Of a stretch of DNA of 64,000 bases, positions 45,922-55,291 are shown piece after piece; position 1 is the first letter of the stretch; each line of letters starts with the position of its first letter. Where the stretch lies: positions 930,001 through 994,000 of the forward strand of contig NZ_CP030064.1 of NCBI RefSeq assembly GCF_003990725.2, written 5' to 3'. Both the position numbers and the translations under genes were made by a program. Under the pieces are notes generated by a model. It made no database searches, had not been told where the DNA came from, and worked only from the letters and a program-made list of their open reading frames with translations. The DNA is from Halorubrum sp. PV6 (GTDB lineage: Archaea; Halobacteriota; Halobacteria; Halobacteriales; Haloferacaceae).

Positions 45922-46881
45922 ATGACCGTTCTCGGATATTTGGCTAACGGGCTGGTCTTCAGTAGCATCATCGTCCTCGGCAGCATCGGGCTGTCCTTAG
46001 TGTACAGCATCGCCGACTTCGCGAACTTCGCGCACGGCGACACGATGACCATCGGCGCGTACACGTCGCTGGTGACGTTCGGCGCCATCGGTGGCCTCGG
46101 CGGCGCGGTGTTGGGGCTGCCGTACGGCTTCTTCGTCGCGCTCGTCGCCGGGATCGCGGTGGCCGCACTCGTCGCCGTCGGCACCGAGAAGCTGATCTAC
46201 GAGCCGCTCGACATCGACTCGATCGGCCTGCTCATCACGTCGATCGGCATCGCGTTCATCTACCGCGCGGTGATCCAGATCCGGTTCGGCTCGGAGTCGA
46301 CCGACTTCGACATCCAGGCGCTGCGGCCGATCGACGCGCTGTTGCCGTACGGCATCCGAGTGACGCTCCACGATGTCGCCATCGTCGTCTCGGCGGTGAT
46401 CCTCGTCGTGGGACTCCACGTCCTGCTTCAGTACACCGACCTCGGACGGAAGATGCGCGCGATGGCGGACAACCCCGATCTCGCGCGCGTCAGCGGCATC
46501 CGGACGAAGCGGATCAAGCTCTGGACGTGGGTCATCGGCGCCGGCCTCGCCGGGGCCGGCGGCGTGTTCCTCGGGCTGTTCAACCAGCTCGCGCCCCGGA
46601 TGGGCTTTAACCTCCTGCTCGTGATCTTCGCGGCGGTGATCCTCGGCGGGATCGGTTCCGTCTACGGGGCGATGGCCGGCGGGTTCCTCATCGGCATGAT
46701 AAACCAACTGACGCCGTTCTTCTCCAACGTCGTGGAAGCGCTTCCGATCTGGCCGGGGTGGCTCGCGCGAGTGGCCGAGGGACTGGTCAGCATCGAGTAC
46801 GCGAACGCGATCGCGTTCGTGATAATGGTTCTCGTGCTGTTGGTCCGGCCGAACGGCATCGCCGGGGAGGGGGCGACATGA
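45922..46881 (+). CDS. livH: Branched-chain amino acid ABC transporter permease LivH
   Basis: This 319-residue permease has about eight hydrophobic segments and LivH family stretches: GLSLVYSIADFANFAHGDTM near the N-terminus, the EAA-like loop GRKMRAMADNPDLARVSGIR, and ILGGIGSVYGAMAGGFLIGM. It forms the membrane pore with LivM. The ATG follows the binding-protein stop by 9 nt, and its stop overlaps the livM start (ATGA). Confidence 0.93.
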   Translation: MTVLGYLANGLVFSSIIVLGSIGLSLVYSIADFANFAHGDTMTIGAYTSLVTFGAIGGLGGAVLGLPYGFFVALVAGIAVAALVAVGTEKLIYEPLDIDSIGLLITSIGIAFIYRAVIQIRFGSESTDFDIQALRPIDALLPYGIRVTLHDVAIVVSAVILVVGLHVLLQYTDLGRKMRAMADNPDLARVSGIRTKRIKLWTWVIGAGLAGAGGVFLGLFNQLAPRMGFNLLLVIFAAVILGGIGSVYGAMAGGFLIGMINQLTPFFSNVVEALPIWPGWLARVAEGLVSIEYANAIAFVIMVLVLLVRPNGIAGEGAT

Positions 46882-48056
46882 GCCTCCTCGCGAACCCGAA
46901 AGAGACGCTTTCGGACCTGAGCCGCCCGGAGAAGTGGGTGCTCGGCGTGAGCGTCGCGTTCATGGTGTTCCTGTTCGGCGCGCTCGTCACCGGCGCGCTC
47001 GGCCCGGCGTACTTCCTGTTCCTCGTCGGACTGGCCGGGATGTACGCGCTGTTATCCTTCGGCCTCAACGCCCAGTGGGGCTTTACGGGCCTGATCAACT
47101 TCAGCGTCGCCGCGTTCTTCGGTATCGGCGCGTACGGCTCGGCGCTGATGACGGCCGACAGCTCGCCGATCGCCGGCGGACTCAACCCGATCATCGGCCT
47201 CGTGGTCGCGCTCGTGGTCGCGCTCGTGTTGGCGCTTTTGATCGGCATTCCGACGCTTCGGCTGCGCGCCGACTACCTCGCGATCGCGTCGCTCGGCCTC
47301 GCGGAGGTCGTGCGGCTGATCGTGCTCAACGAGCGCTGGCTGACGAACGGGAGCGCCGGCCTCCGCGGTATCCCCGGCTTCTTTAAAGGATGGCCGGTGC
47401 TCTCGTCGTTCCCGGAGACGATGCCGGGGCTGCGGCTGGTGATCATACCCGGATCGCCGATACTGCTCGAAACGTCGTTCTGGCGCGCGTCGCTGAACGT
47501 CCTGCTCGTGTTCGCGTTCGCCGGCGGGACCTACCTCGTCTTGCGGCGGGCCCACCGCTCGCCGTGGGGGAGGGTGCTGCGCACGATTCGGTCCGACGAG
47601 GACCTCGCGCGGGCGCTCGGGAAGAACACCTACTCGTTTAAGATGCAGTCGTTCATTCTGGGCAGCCTGATCATGGCGCTCGCGGGCGTGTTCTACACGC
47701 ACCTGAACCTGTACGTCGGACCGGGCGATCTGGACCCGATCACGACGTTCTACGCCTGGGTCGCGGTGATCTTGGGCGGCAGCGGCTCCAACCGCGGCGC
47801 GCTCTTCGGCGGCATCGTCATCGTCACGATCCGCGAGGGGACGCGCTTCCTGAACGAGGTGCCCGTGATCGACCCCGCGCCGCTTCGGCTGCTGTTGATC
47901 GGGGTCGTGATCGTCGCGGTCATGCGATACCGGCCACAGGGTGTCCTCCCGCCACAGCGGGAGCTGATCTGGCCGAACGCGATAGACGATCGCGGGGCGC
48001 CGGAACGACCGGAGAGCGGCGTCCGCGAACAGAAAGGGGGTGGGGACGATGAGTGA
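46878..48056 (+). CDS. livM: Branched-chain amino acid ABC transporter permease LivM
   Basis: This 392-residue permease has about nine hydrophobic segments and LivM hallmarks: NAQWGFTGLINFSVAAFFGI, RLRADYLAIASLGLAEVVRL, the EAA loop RTIRSDEDLARALGKNTYSF, and WVAVILGGSGSNRGALFGG. ATG 46878 overlaps the livH stop by 4 nt; the long upstream in-frame extension is shadow sequence. The hydrophilic C-terminal tail (about 35 residues) is typical of the haloarchaeal members. The stop overlaps livG in ATGAGTGA. Confidence 0.93.
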   Translation: MSLLANPKETLSDLSRPEKWVLGVSVAFMVFLFGALVTGALGPAYFLFLVGLAGMYALLSFGLNAQWGFTGLINFSVAAFFGIGAYGSALMTADSSPIAGGLNPIIGLVVALVVALVLALLIGIPTLRLRADYLAIASLGLAEVVRLIVLNERWLTNGSAGLRGIPGFFKGWPVLSSFPETMPGLRLVIIPGSPILLETSFWRASLNVLLVFAFAGGTYLVLRRAHRSPWGRVLRTIRSDEDLARALGKNTYSFKMQSFILGSLIMALAGVFYTHLNLYVGPGDLDPITTFYAWVAVILGGSGSNRGALFGGIVIVTIREGTRFLNEVPVIDPAPLRLLLIGVVIVAVMRYRPQGVLPPQRELIWPNAIDDRGAPERPESGVREQKGGGDDE

Positions 48057-48837
48057 GGGTGCCCTCCCGAAAGACGACGTCGTCCTGCGCGTCGACGACC
48101 TCCAGAAGTCGTTCGGCGGGCTGGCGGCGACCGACCACGCGACGTTCGAGGTCGAGCGCGGAACGATCACCGGCCTCATCGGTCCGAACGGCGCCGGTAA
48201 ATCGACGCTGTTCAACCTCATCTCCGGCTTCTACGAGCCGGACGGGGGGACCGTGGAAGTGAACGGGACCGACGTGACCGGCATGGAGCCGTACGAGGTT
48301 GCCGACCACGGGCTCATCCGGACGTTCCAGACGCCGCGGAAACTGGAAGGGATGACCGTCCGCGAGGCGATGCTCGTCGGACCGCGGGAACAGCCCGGCG
48401 AGTCGTTCGTCTCGCTTTTCACCTCGCCCGGCGCGGTCGACGAGGCCGAGTCGGCGAACCTCGCCGAGGCGGAGCGGATCTTGGAGGACTTCGAGATCGA
48501 CCACCTCGCGACGCAGCCGGCGACCGACATCTCCGGCGGCCAGATGAAACTCGTCGAGCTCGCACGCGCGATGCTCGCCGAGCCGGAAGTCCTCCTGCTG
48601 GACGAGCCGGTGGCCGGGGTGAATCCGACGCTCGCGAAGAAACTGAAAACGCAGATTCGGCGGCTCAACGAACAGGGGACGACGTTCCTGCTCATCGAAC
48701 ACGACATGGAGTTCGTGATGGATCTCGCGGACCCGATCGTGGTCTTAGACCAGGGACACGTCCTGACTGAGGGGACTCCCGACGGAGTCCGCAACGACGA
48801 GCGCGTCATCGACGCGTATCTCGGAGGTGGCGCATGA
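48049..48837 (+). CDS. livG: Branched-chain amino acid ABC transporter ATPase LivG
   Basis: This 262-residue ATPase has Walker A GPNGAGKST (residues 45-53), the signature ISGGQMKLVELARAM, Walker B VLLLDEPVAGVNP and the switch histidine in LLIEHDMEFVMDLAD. These are LivG-type features. The ATG at 48049 overlaps the livM stop by 8 nt, and its stop overlaps livF by 4 nt (ATGA). Confidence 0.95.
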   Translation: MSEGALPKDDVVLRVDDLQKSFGGLAATDHATFEVERGTITGLIGPNGAGKSTLFNLISGFYEPDGGTVEVNGTDVTGMEPYEVADHGLIRTFQTPRKLEGMTVREAMLVGPREQPGESFVSLFTSPGAVDEAESANLAEAERILEDFEIDHLATQPATDISGGQMKLVELARAMLAEPEVLLLDEPVAGVNPTLAKKLKTQIRRLNEQGTTFLLIEHDMEFVMDLADPIVVLDQGHVLTEGTPDGVRNDERVIDAYLGGGA

Positions 48838-49583
48838 GCGACGAACCCACAGCGCCCGCGGGGGCCAACGGCGGAACCGATCCCGTCCTCTCGCTGTCGA
48901 GCGTCGACAGCGGGTACGGCGAGGTGCAGGTGCTCGACGACCTCTCGATCCGGCTCGATCCGGGCGAGATCGTCTGTCTCGTCGGTCCGAACGGGGCCGG
49001 GAAGTCGACCGTCCTCAAGACGGCGTTCGGCATGCTGACCCCCTGGGTCGGCAGCGTCGAGTACCACGGCCGCGAGATCGGCGGGATGGCGCCGGAAGCG
49101 ATCGTCCGCGAGGGGATCGGCTACGTCCCCCAGACCGACAACGTGTTCGGCTCGCTGACGATAGACGAGAACCTCCGGATGGGCGGCGTCGCCCGCGACG
49201 GCGGGCTCGACGAGGTGATCGAGACGCTGTACGACCGCTTCCCGATCATCGACCGGAAGCGGAAGGCGAAGGCGCGGACGCTCTCCGGCGGCCAGCGACA
49301 GGTGCTGGCGTTCGCGCGGGCCCTGGTGATGGAGCCCGACGTGCTGCTCATCGACGAGCCGTCCGCGGGGCTCGCGCCCAACACCGCCGACGACGTGTTC
49401 GAGGACGTCCAAGAGGTCAACGACATGGACACGGCGATCCTCATGGTCGAGCAGAACGTGACCAAGGGGCTCGGCATCTCCGACCGCGGGTACGTCCTCG
49501 ACCAGGGGACCGTCCGCTTCGAGGGCACCCCGGACGAACTGTTGAACGACGAGGAGGTCTCACAGCTGTACCTGGGCGGCTGA
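48834..49583 (+). CDS. livF: Branched-chain amino acid ABC transporter ATPase LivF
   Basis: This 249-residue ATPase has an acidic N-terminal extension, Walker A GPNGAGKST (51-59), the signature LSGGQRQVLAFARAL and Walker B VLLIDEPSAGLAP, with the switch His position occupied by Gln in LMVEQNVTKG, as is normal for LivF. It completes the five-gene transporter operon and pairs with LivG as the ATPase heterodimer. Confidence 0.95.
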   Translation: MSDEPTAPAGANGGTDPVLSLSSVDSGYGEVQVLDDLSIRLDPGEIVCLVGPNGAGKSTVLKTAFGMLTPWVGSVEYHGREIGGMAPEAIVREGIGYVPQTDNVFGSLTIDENLRMGGVARDGGLDEVIETLYDRFPIIDRKRKAKARTLSGGQRQVLAFARALVMEPDVLLIDEPSAGLAPNTADDVFEDVQEVNDMDTAILMVEQNVTKGLGISDRGYVLDQGTVRFEGTPDELLNDEEVSQLYLGG

Positions 49584-49618
49584 GACCCCGACCGCTCTCT
49601 TCTCGCACCGCTTCTCGA

Positions 49619-50554
49619 ATGGCGTCCGGCATCGGCCGATACGCGTTCGCGCTCGCCCCCCTCGCAGCCGCCGCGCTGTGGGGCGGGATGTACGTCGTCA
49701 GCAAGTGGGGGTTCGCGCTGATCCCGCCGGTGACGCTCGGCTTTCTCCGGGTCGCCGTGGGCGCCGGCGCGCTCTCTCTCGTCGTCGCCGGGCGCGGCGG
49801 CTCGACGCCGTCTCGCGACGAGTGGCCGACCTTCGTCGCGCTCGGCGGCTGGGTGACCCTGACGGTCGCGACGCAGTTCGTCGGGACGGAACTGACCAAC
49901 GCCAGCCAGGGGTCGCTGCTGACGGTCCTGACCCCCGTGTTCACGGTGCTGCTCGGGGCGGCCGTCCTCGGGGAGCGCGTCACGGCGGCGAAGGCCGGCG
50001 GCATGACCCTCGCCGGCGTCGGCACCGCCGTCGTCTTAGCCGGCCAGTACGACCTGGCGTCGACCGCCGCGGGCAACGCCGCCGGCGTGGCGCTGCTCCT
50101 GATCGGGAGCGCGGCGTGGGCGGGCTACACCGTCTGGGGCGTCCGCGCGGTGCGGCGTCACGGCGCGCTGCGGGCGGCGACGTACTCCTCACTGGCGAGC
50201 CTCCCGCTGCTCGGCGCCCTCGCCGTCGGCGAACTGTGGTACCTCGGCGTGTCGCCGACCGACATCCCGCTGACGCCGGCGTCGGTCGCGGCCGTCGCGT
50301 ACCTCGGGCTGGGAGCGACGGCGGCCGCGTGGTTCCTCTGGTATAAAGGCTTAGAGTACGTGCCCGCGGGGACGGTCGCCGTCTTCTTCTTCGCCCAGCC
50401 CGCGGTCGGGTCCGCGCTCGGAGCGGCCCTGCTCGGCGAGTCGCTCGGAACCGGGTTCGTCGTCGGCGCCGCCCTGATGTCGGCCGGTATCTGGACCGTG
50501 AGCCGGGAGCGTGCGAGCCCGACCGACGAGGCGGTCGACACGGCCGCGGAGTGA
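49619..50554 (+). CDS. EamA/DMT-family transporter
   Basis: This 311-residue protein has ten predicted hydrophobic segments in two EamA repeats: ALWGGMYVVSKWGFALIPP with LTPVFTVLLGAAVLGERVT in the first half, and SAAWAGYTVWGVRAVRRHG with FFAQPAVGSALGAALLGESL in the second. DMT exporters often export amino acids or metabolites. It starts 35 bp after livF and may be co-transcribed, which would suit a role in amino acid homeostasis (inference). Confidence 0.88.
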   Translation: MASGIGRYAFALAPLAAAALWGGMYVVSKWGFALIPPVTLGFLRVAVGAGALSLVVAGRGGSTPSRDEWPTFVALGGWVTLTVATQFVGTELTNASQGSLLTVLTPVFTVLLGAAVLGERVTAAKAGGMTLAGVGTAVVLAGQYDLASTAAGNAAGVALLLIGSAAWAGYTVWGVRAVRRHGALRAATYSSLASLPLLGALAVGELWYLGVSPTDIPLTPASVAAVAYLGLGATAAAWFLWYKGLEYVPAGTVAVFFFAQPAVGSALGAALLGESLGTGFVVGAALMSAGIWTVSRERASPTDEAVDTAAE

Positions 50555-50560
50555 CCGACC

Positions 50561-51358
50561 TCACGCCGCCCGCTTCTCTAACTCGCCGGTGAGGGCCGTG
50601 GCGTCGAACTCGTGGTCGGGGCGTATCGCGACGAAGTCGAGGAACCGCCGGGCGGCCAGAATCTCGTCGGTCGAGTAGCTGTCGAGGGCGGCGTTGACAG
50701 CCCCTTGCGCGCCGATCAACGGTTCCAGCGCGGCGAGCGCGCTCGCGAGGTCGTACGAGCGGGCCGACTCGCGACCCGCCTCGCTCACGTTCGTCGCGTC
50801 GATGACGTAGAGGTCGCCGTCGCGCACGAGGACGTTCTCCGCGCGCAGGTCGCCGTGGGCGAGGCCCGCGTCGTGAATCGTCCGGAGCGTCTCGAACAGC
50901 CGCGGCGCGAGGGACTCGACGGTGTCGGGGTCGAGGTCGCCGAGCGTCCGGAACTCGGGGAGGTACTCCAACACGACGACGCCGAGGTCGCCGACCTCGA
51001 ACGCCTCGATCGGTTCGGGGGCTTTGACCCCGATTTCGCGGACCTTCTCTGTCGCTTCCAACTCGTGGCGCGCCATCTCGTAGGGCGTCTCGTACCGCTC
51101 GAAGAACCCCTCGGTGCCGGCCGAAAAAGCGCCGAGGTTCCGCCCGGTGGTAAACAGCGCGTGCACGAGGGTGTTCTGTCGGGTGATCACCTTCACGAAC
51201 AGGTCGTCGTCGACGACCATCGGCGTGGAGAGCCAGTTGTCGGCGTCGAGGAAGCGAACGCGCATTCCGTCGCGGTCGTAGCGGTCGGCCAACTCGCGGA
51301 CGACCCGCTCGATGTCGGGCCAGTCGACCCGACCGCGCACGATCCGACGGAACTCCAT
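50561..51358 (-). CDS. RIO/Bud32-like serine-threonine protein kinase
   Basis: This 265-residue atypical kinase has the ATP-site Lys in LFVKVITRQN, an AFFSAGTEG-like loop region (NLGAFSAGTEGFFERY), hinge VVLEYLPEFR, catalytic loop LAHGDLRAENVLV and metal-binding VIDATN. The compact form without activation loop is typical of RIO/Bud32-like archaeal kinases. Start: ATG 51358 (MEFRRIVRG) is preferred over ATG 51385, because the minus-strand TATA (CATTTATGAG) at about 51383-51392 is about 27 nt upstream of 51358. Substrate is unknown. It converges on the EamA gene. Confidence 0.82.
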   Translation of the reverse strand: MEFRRIVRGRVDWPDIERVVRELADRYDRDGMRVRFLDADNWLSTPMVVDDDLFVKVITRQNTLVHALFTTGRNLGAFSAGTEGFFERYETPYEMARHELEATEKVREIGVKAPEPIEAFEVGDLGVVVLEYLPEFRTLGDLDPDTVESLAPRLFETLRTIHDAGLAHGDLRAENVLVRDGDLYVIDATNVSEAGRESARSYDLASALAALEPLIGAQGAVNAALDSYSTDEILAARRFLDFVAIRPDHEFDATALTGELEKRAA

Positions 51359-51508
51359 ACCCCCTCCGAAGTGGTCGCGACTCATAAATGGTCACCTCGG
51401 AACCGCAGGCTCGGTCGCGACGAGCGTCCTGGCTCCTTCTCACCGTCTCCCGCCGAATCGATAATGGTCGTTCGTATTGTTTATGCCCTCGCGTCGCAAT
51501 TCTTGCCC

Positions 51509-52654
51509 ATGGACTTCGAGCTGCCCGCAGAACACCGCATGATACGCGACACCGTTCGCGAGTTCTGCGAGGAGGAGATCCGACCGATCGCCCAGGAGAT
51601 AGAGGACGAACACCGGTTCCCGGACGAGGTGTTCGCCGACCTGAACGACCTCGACATGATGGGCGTCCCGGTGAGCGAGGAGTACGGCGGACTCGGCGGC
51701 GACCAGCTCATGTACGCCCTCGTCACCGAGGAACTCGGACGCGTCTCCGGGGGTATCGGGCTCTCCTTCGCCGCTCACACCTCGCTCGGCGCGAAGCCGA
51801 TCGAACTGTTCGGCACCCAAGAACAGAAGGAGACGTGGCTCCGCCCGCTCGCCGAGGGCGGCGAACTCGGAGCGTGGGCGCTCACGGAGCCGGGAAGCGG
51901 CTCTGACGCCTCCGACATGGACACGACCGCCGACTACGACGCCGACGCCGACGAGTACGTGTTGAACGGCACGAAGCAGTTCATCACGAACGCGAGCGTC
52001 GCCAACAGCGTGCTGGTGAAGGCCGTCACCGACCCGGACGCGGGCTACGACGGCATCTCGACGTTCATCGTCTCGCCCGACGACGACGGGTTCGAGGTGA
52101 CGACGGTCTGGGACAAGATGGGGCTCAACTGCTCGCCGACCTGCGAGATCGCCCTCGACGACGTGCGACTTCCGGCGGACCGGCTGCTCGGCGCGGAGGG
52201 CGACGGCTGGAAACAGACGATGAAGACGCTCGACGGCGGTCGGATTTCGATCGCCGCGCTCTCGGTCGGGCTCGCGCAGGGCGCCTACGAGGCCGCGAAA
52301 TCGTACGCCGGCGAGCGCGAGCAGTTCGGGAAGCCCATCGGGAAGTTCGACGCGATCCGCGACAAGGTGGTCCACATGCACCGACAGACGGAGCGCGCCC
52401 GACTGCTCACGTATAAGGCCGCGACCCGGTACGACAACGGCGAATCGGTCACCAAGGAGTCGGCGCTGGCGAAACTCGACGCCAGCGAGGCCGCGCGCGA
52501 GGTGGCCGAGGAGGCGGTCCAGACGCTCGGCGGGTACGGCTACACCACCGACTTCGCGCCGCAGCGCTTCTACCGCGACGCGAAGCTGATGGAGATAGGC
52601 GAGGGGACGAGCGAGATCCAACACGTCGTGTTGGGCCGCGAGTTGGGGCTGTAG
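51509..52654 (+). CDS. Acyl-CoA dehydrogenase
   Basis: This 381-residue FAD enzyme introduces the alpha-beta double bond in acyl-CoA. Motifs: [35 protein letters not shown] (flavin/substrate site), [31 protein letters not shown], the C-terminal [20 protein letters not shown] and catalytic-Glu stretch [16 protein letters not shown]. The chain-length preference is not clear; the pattern resembles short/branched-chain members. ATG 51509 is supported by ATTGTTTATG about 27 nt upstream. Confidence 0.93.
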   Translation: MDFELPAEHRMIRDTVREFCEEEIRPIAQEIEDEHRFPDEVFADLNDLDMMGVPVSEEYGGLGGDQLMYALVTEELGRVSGGIGLSFAAHTSLGAKPIELFGTQEQKETWLRPLAEGGELGAWALTEPGSGSDASDMDTTADYDADADEYVLNGTKQFITNASVANSVLVKAVTDPDAGYDGISTFIVSPDDDGFEVTTVWDKMGLNCSPTCEIALDDVRLPADRLLGAEGDGWKQTMKTLDGGRISIAALSVGLAQGAYEAAKSYAGEREQFGKPIGKFDAIRDKVVHMHRQTERARLLTYKAATRYDNGESVTKESALAKLDASEAAREVAEEAVQTLGGYGYTTDFAPQRFYRDAKLMEIGEGTSEIQHVVLGRELGL

Positions 52655-52704
52655 CGCCGGCTCACGGGGTTCGGAACTGCGCCGGCTGCCGGCCCGTCTG
52701 GCAC

Positions 52705-53793
52705 TTATAAATTCCGCTCGATGTAGCGGTTCAGCGACGCGACCTTGTCGGCGTCGAAGGTCCAGAGCCCCTGCCACGTCCGCGGCTCGGTCTCGACCGC
52801 GAGCAGCGCCACGCCGCCTTCGACGCCGCGTTCGAGGTCGCTCCCGGCGTCTCTCTCGACCGGTTTCGCTCCCCCTTCCGGGCGGAACGCCACGAACCAG
52901 CTGTCGGTGAAGTCCGGGCCGTCGCCGGCGTGGATCACCGCGTCGAGGTCGGTCGGCAACTCGTCCGCGACGCCGTACAAGTGCGTGTCGACGCCGGCCT
53001 CAGGGACGCGCTCGTACACCTCGCGCGTCCCGATCTCGTCGTTGAGCCGCGAGAGCCGCTGGAACGACGAGCGGAGCGTCCCGCTGCCGGCCGTCCACGC
53101 GGCGCGCTCGATGAACCGCGAGATGGTGATGAGGAGGAGCTTCTGTCGGTTCGACTCGGGATACCCGCGCAGGGAGAACGCGGTGTCGGTGAGCCCGCTC
53201 ACCACCGACGGCAGTTCGACCTCGCTGAGCGGTCGGCTCCCGGTAACGTAGAGGTCCGAGTTCACGAGCAGCAGCACCTGGCTGAGTTCGTCCAGCGTGG
53301 ACCCGGCGATCACTCGGTCCTCTTCGATGAGCAGCGTGAGGTTCTCTAAGGTTTCGGGGTCGTCTCCCTCGAAGGGGACGTCGTCGTGTTGGCGAAGCGC
53401 CTCGACGTCGATCACGGGGCGGTTCCCCCCTGCGGCCGACACCTGTCCGCCCCCGTCGTCTGCGACGCGGCCGCCCTCCTCGTCGGCGGTCGGACCGACG
53501 GGGTCGTCTGTCCTGCAGTCGATGCGTTCGGTCGTCAGCTCGCCGGTGGCGAGCCCGTCCTCGTAGTCAGACAGTTCACCGGGGTTGTGCCCGGACTGCC
53601 CGCCGTCGGCGCGTTCGTTTTGCTCCGCGTTCGAGTCGTCGACGGTTCGCATGGTTCCACTGACCACGTCCACCGCGCTCTCTCCGAAGGTGTCGACGAG
53701 CATGTTCAAGACGAGGTCCGGGTCGGTGCGGTTGACCACGACGATGGTCCTGTCGGGCCCGTCGAACTGGTCGAGGAACTGTGCGAGCGTCAC
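52705..53793 (-). CDS. DICT sensory domain protein
   Basis: This 362-residue haloarchaeal protein ends with a DICT-type sensory domain, recognised by REVYERVPEAGVDTHLYGVA, a stretch DSWFVAFRPEGGAKP, VALLAVETEPRTWQGLWTF and the final YIERNL. A helical module (about 145-235) with DRVIAGSTLDELSQVLLLVN and RQKLLLITISRFIERAAW precedes it. Residues 1-45 form a small separate start (FLDQFDGPDRTIVVVNRTDP), and about 50-145 is a disordered acidic linker. The DICT fold occurs in signalling proteins and its ligand is unknown. No DNA-binding domain is seen. Confidence 0.75.
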   Translation of the reverse strand: MTLAQFLDQFDGPDRTIVVVNRTDPDLVLNMLVDTFGESAVDVVSGTMRTVDDSNAEQNERADGGQSGHNPGELSDYEDGLATGELTTERIDCRTDDPVGPTADEEGGRVADDGGGQVSAAGGNRPVIDVEALRQHDDVPFEGDDPETLENLTLLIEEDRVIAGSTLDELSQVLLLVNSDLYVTGSRPLSEVELPSVVSGLTDTAFSLRGYPESNRQKLLLITISRFIERAAWTAGSGTLRSSFQRLSRLNDEIGTREVYERVPEAGVDTHLYGVADELPTDLDAVIHAGDGPDFTDSWFVAFRPEGGAKPVERDAGSDLERGVEGGVALLAVETEPRTWQGLWTFDADKVASLNRYIERNL

Positions 53794-53893
53794 GTATCCG
53801 GACGTGGCTACTTTCCTTCATAAGGGTTCCTTCGTGGTTATCTCGGGTGAGAATCAGGCTGAAAACGGGCGACAAACTGCCGTCAGCGGCGAC

Positions 53894-55291
53894 TTACGCG
53901 CCGACCGCGTCTTCGAGCAACTGCAGCGGGTGTTTGATCTCGTAGCCCGTCCCGTGTTCCATCTGCATCGCGCAGGTCGGGCACTCGGTCATGCCCACGT
54001 CGCCGTCCGCGTCCTCCATGTGTTCGAACATCTCGGCGCCGATCTTCATCGACTTCTCGTACTTCTCTTCTTTCCACCCGTAGGTCCCGGAGATCCCCGA
54101 ACAGGAGTCGCCCACGTCCTCCATCGTGACGCCGTCGACGTCGCGGAACGTCTCGACCGCCTGCCGAGAGAGGCCCTGGTTGCGCGCGTGACACGGGGCG
54201 TGGTAGGCAAACGACTGTTCGTCCGCGAGTTCGCTCTCCGCCAGCTCGCCATCGAGGTCCTCGTGAATCCGGAGGTATTCGAGCGCTTCGTAGGTGTGCT
54301 CGGAGACGTCTTCGATCCCGTGGATGTCGAACAGTTCGGGGTACTCCTGTCGCAGCGACAGCGAACAGGAGGTACAAGAGGCGATCACGTCGGCGCCCTC
54401 GCCGATGGCCTTGACGAGGCTCTCGACGTTCGTCTCGGCGTGCCGGCGCGCGTCTTTCAACATCCCGTTCGCGAACATCGGCGTGCCCGAACACTTCTGT
54501 GGCGGGACCATCACCTCGTAGCCGAAGTGCTCGTAGACCCGGACCATCGCCTTGCCGACCTCCGGCGTGTTGAAGTTGGAGTAGCAGCCGTGGAAGTAGG
54601 CGACGCGCTTGTCGGGGTTCTGTACCTGTGCCCCGCCGCGTGCCTTCCACCACTCGCGGAACGTCTCGGTGGCGAACTCGGGGAAGTCGCGCTCCTTGGG
54701 AATCCCGAGCGCCTTCTCCATCCCCCAGCGGACCGGCCCGAAGTTCATCACGAACGAGGCGGTTCGCGGGAAGACGCTCGCCAGCCGCGCCGAGGTGCGG
54801 TAGTTCGCGAGCACGCGGTTGCGGATATACTCCACAGACAGCTTCTCCATCTGTTCTTCGACGTACTGGCCGCGCGCCTCGTTGTGCATCTGCGAGAGCG
54901 GCACCGAGGAGGGACACGCGTCGTCACAGCGCATGCAGTTCGAACAGGAGGTGATCGACTCGTCGATGTCGTGGTCCTCCTTGCGCTTGAGCCGCCACTG
55001 CTCGGGGCCCTGGAACTTCGGTCCGGGGAACTCCTCGTCGACCTCGGCGACCGGACAGGAGGTGTCACAGCTCGTGCATTTATAACAGGAGTCGGCGCCC
55101 TCTCGGAGGTCGAGGTCGCCGCCGGGGAACACGTCCACCGGGTCGTACGCGTCCGGGTCGAGTTCGGTCGAGTCGCTCCCGCCCGTCGCGCTCTCGACGC
55201 CGCCGTCGGTGGCGGCCTGCTCCGGCGTCGCCTCGTCGTGGGGCCCGTTCGTCTCGTCGGTCGCTCCGTCGTCGTCCGTGTGTCGTGTCAT
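53894..55291 (-). CDS. glpC: Anaerobic-type glycerol-3-phosphate dehydrogenase subunit C
   Basis: GlpC (GpdC in haloarchaea) carries iron-sulphur clusters and anchors/wires GlpAB to the quinone pool. The 465-residue protein has two 4Fe-4S motifs (CYKCTSCDTSCP and CSNCMRCDDACP) and two CCG-type domains: HGCYSNFNTPEVGKAM with KCSGTPM, and HAPCHARNQG with DSCSGISGTYG and TECPTCAMQMEHGTGY. An acidic, probably disordered N-terminal extension of about 60 residues is typical of haloarchaea. Its start overlaps glpB by 4 nt; it is the last gene of the glpABC operon. Confidence 0.93.
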   Translation of the reverse strand: MTRHTDDDGATDETNGPHDEATPEQAATDGGVESATGGSDSTELDPDAYDPVDVFPGGDLDLREGADSCYKCTSCDTSCPVAEVDEEFPGPKFQGPEQWRLKRKEDHDIDESITSCSNCMRCDDACPSSVPLSQMHNEARGQYVEEQMEKLSVEYIRNRVLANYRTSARLASVFPRTASFVMNFGPVRWGMEKALGIPKERDFPEFATETFREWWKARGGAQVQNPDKRVAYFHGCYSNFNTPEVGKAMVRVYEHFGYEVMVPPQKCSGTPMFANGMLKDARRHAETNVESLVKAIGEGADVIASCTSCSLSLRQEYPELFDIHGIEDVSEHTYEALEYLRIHEDLDGELAESELADEQSFAYHAPCHARNQGLSRQAVETFRDVDGVTMEDVGDSCSGISGTYGWKEEKYEKSMKIGAEMFEHMEDADGDVGMTECPTCAMQMEHGTGYEIKHPLQLLEDAVGA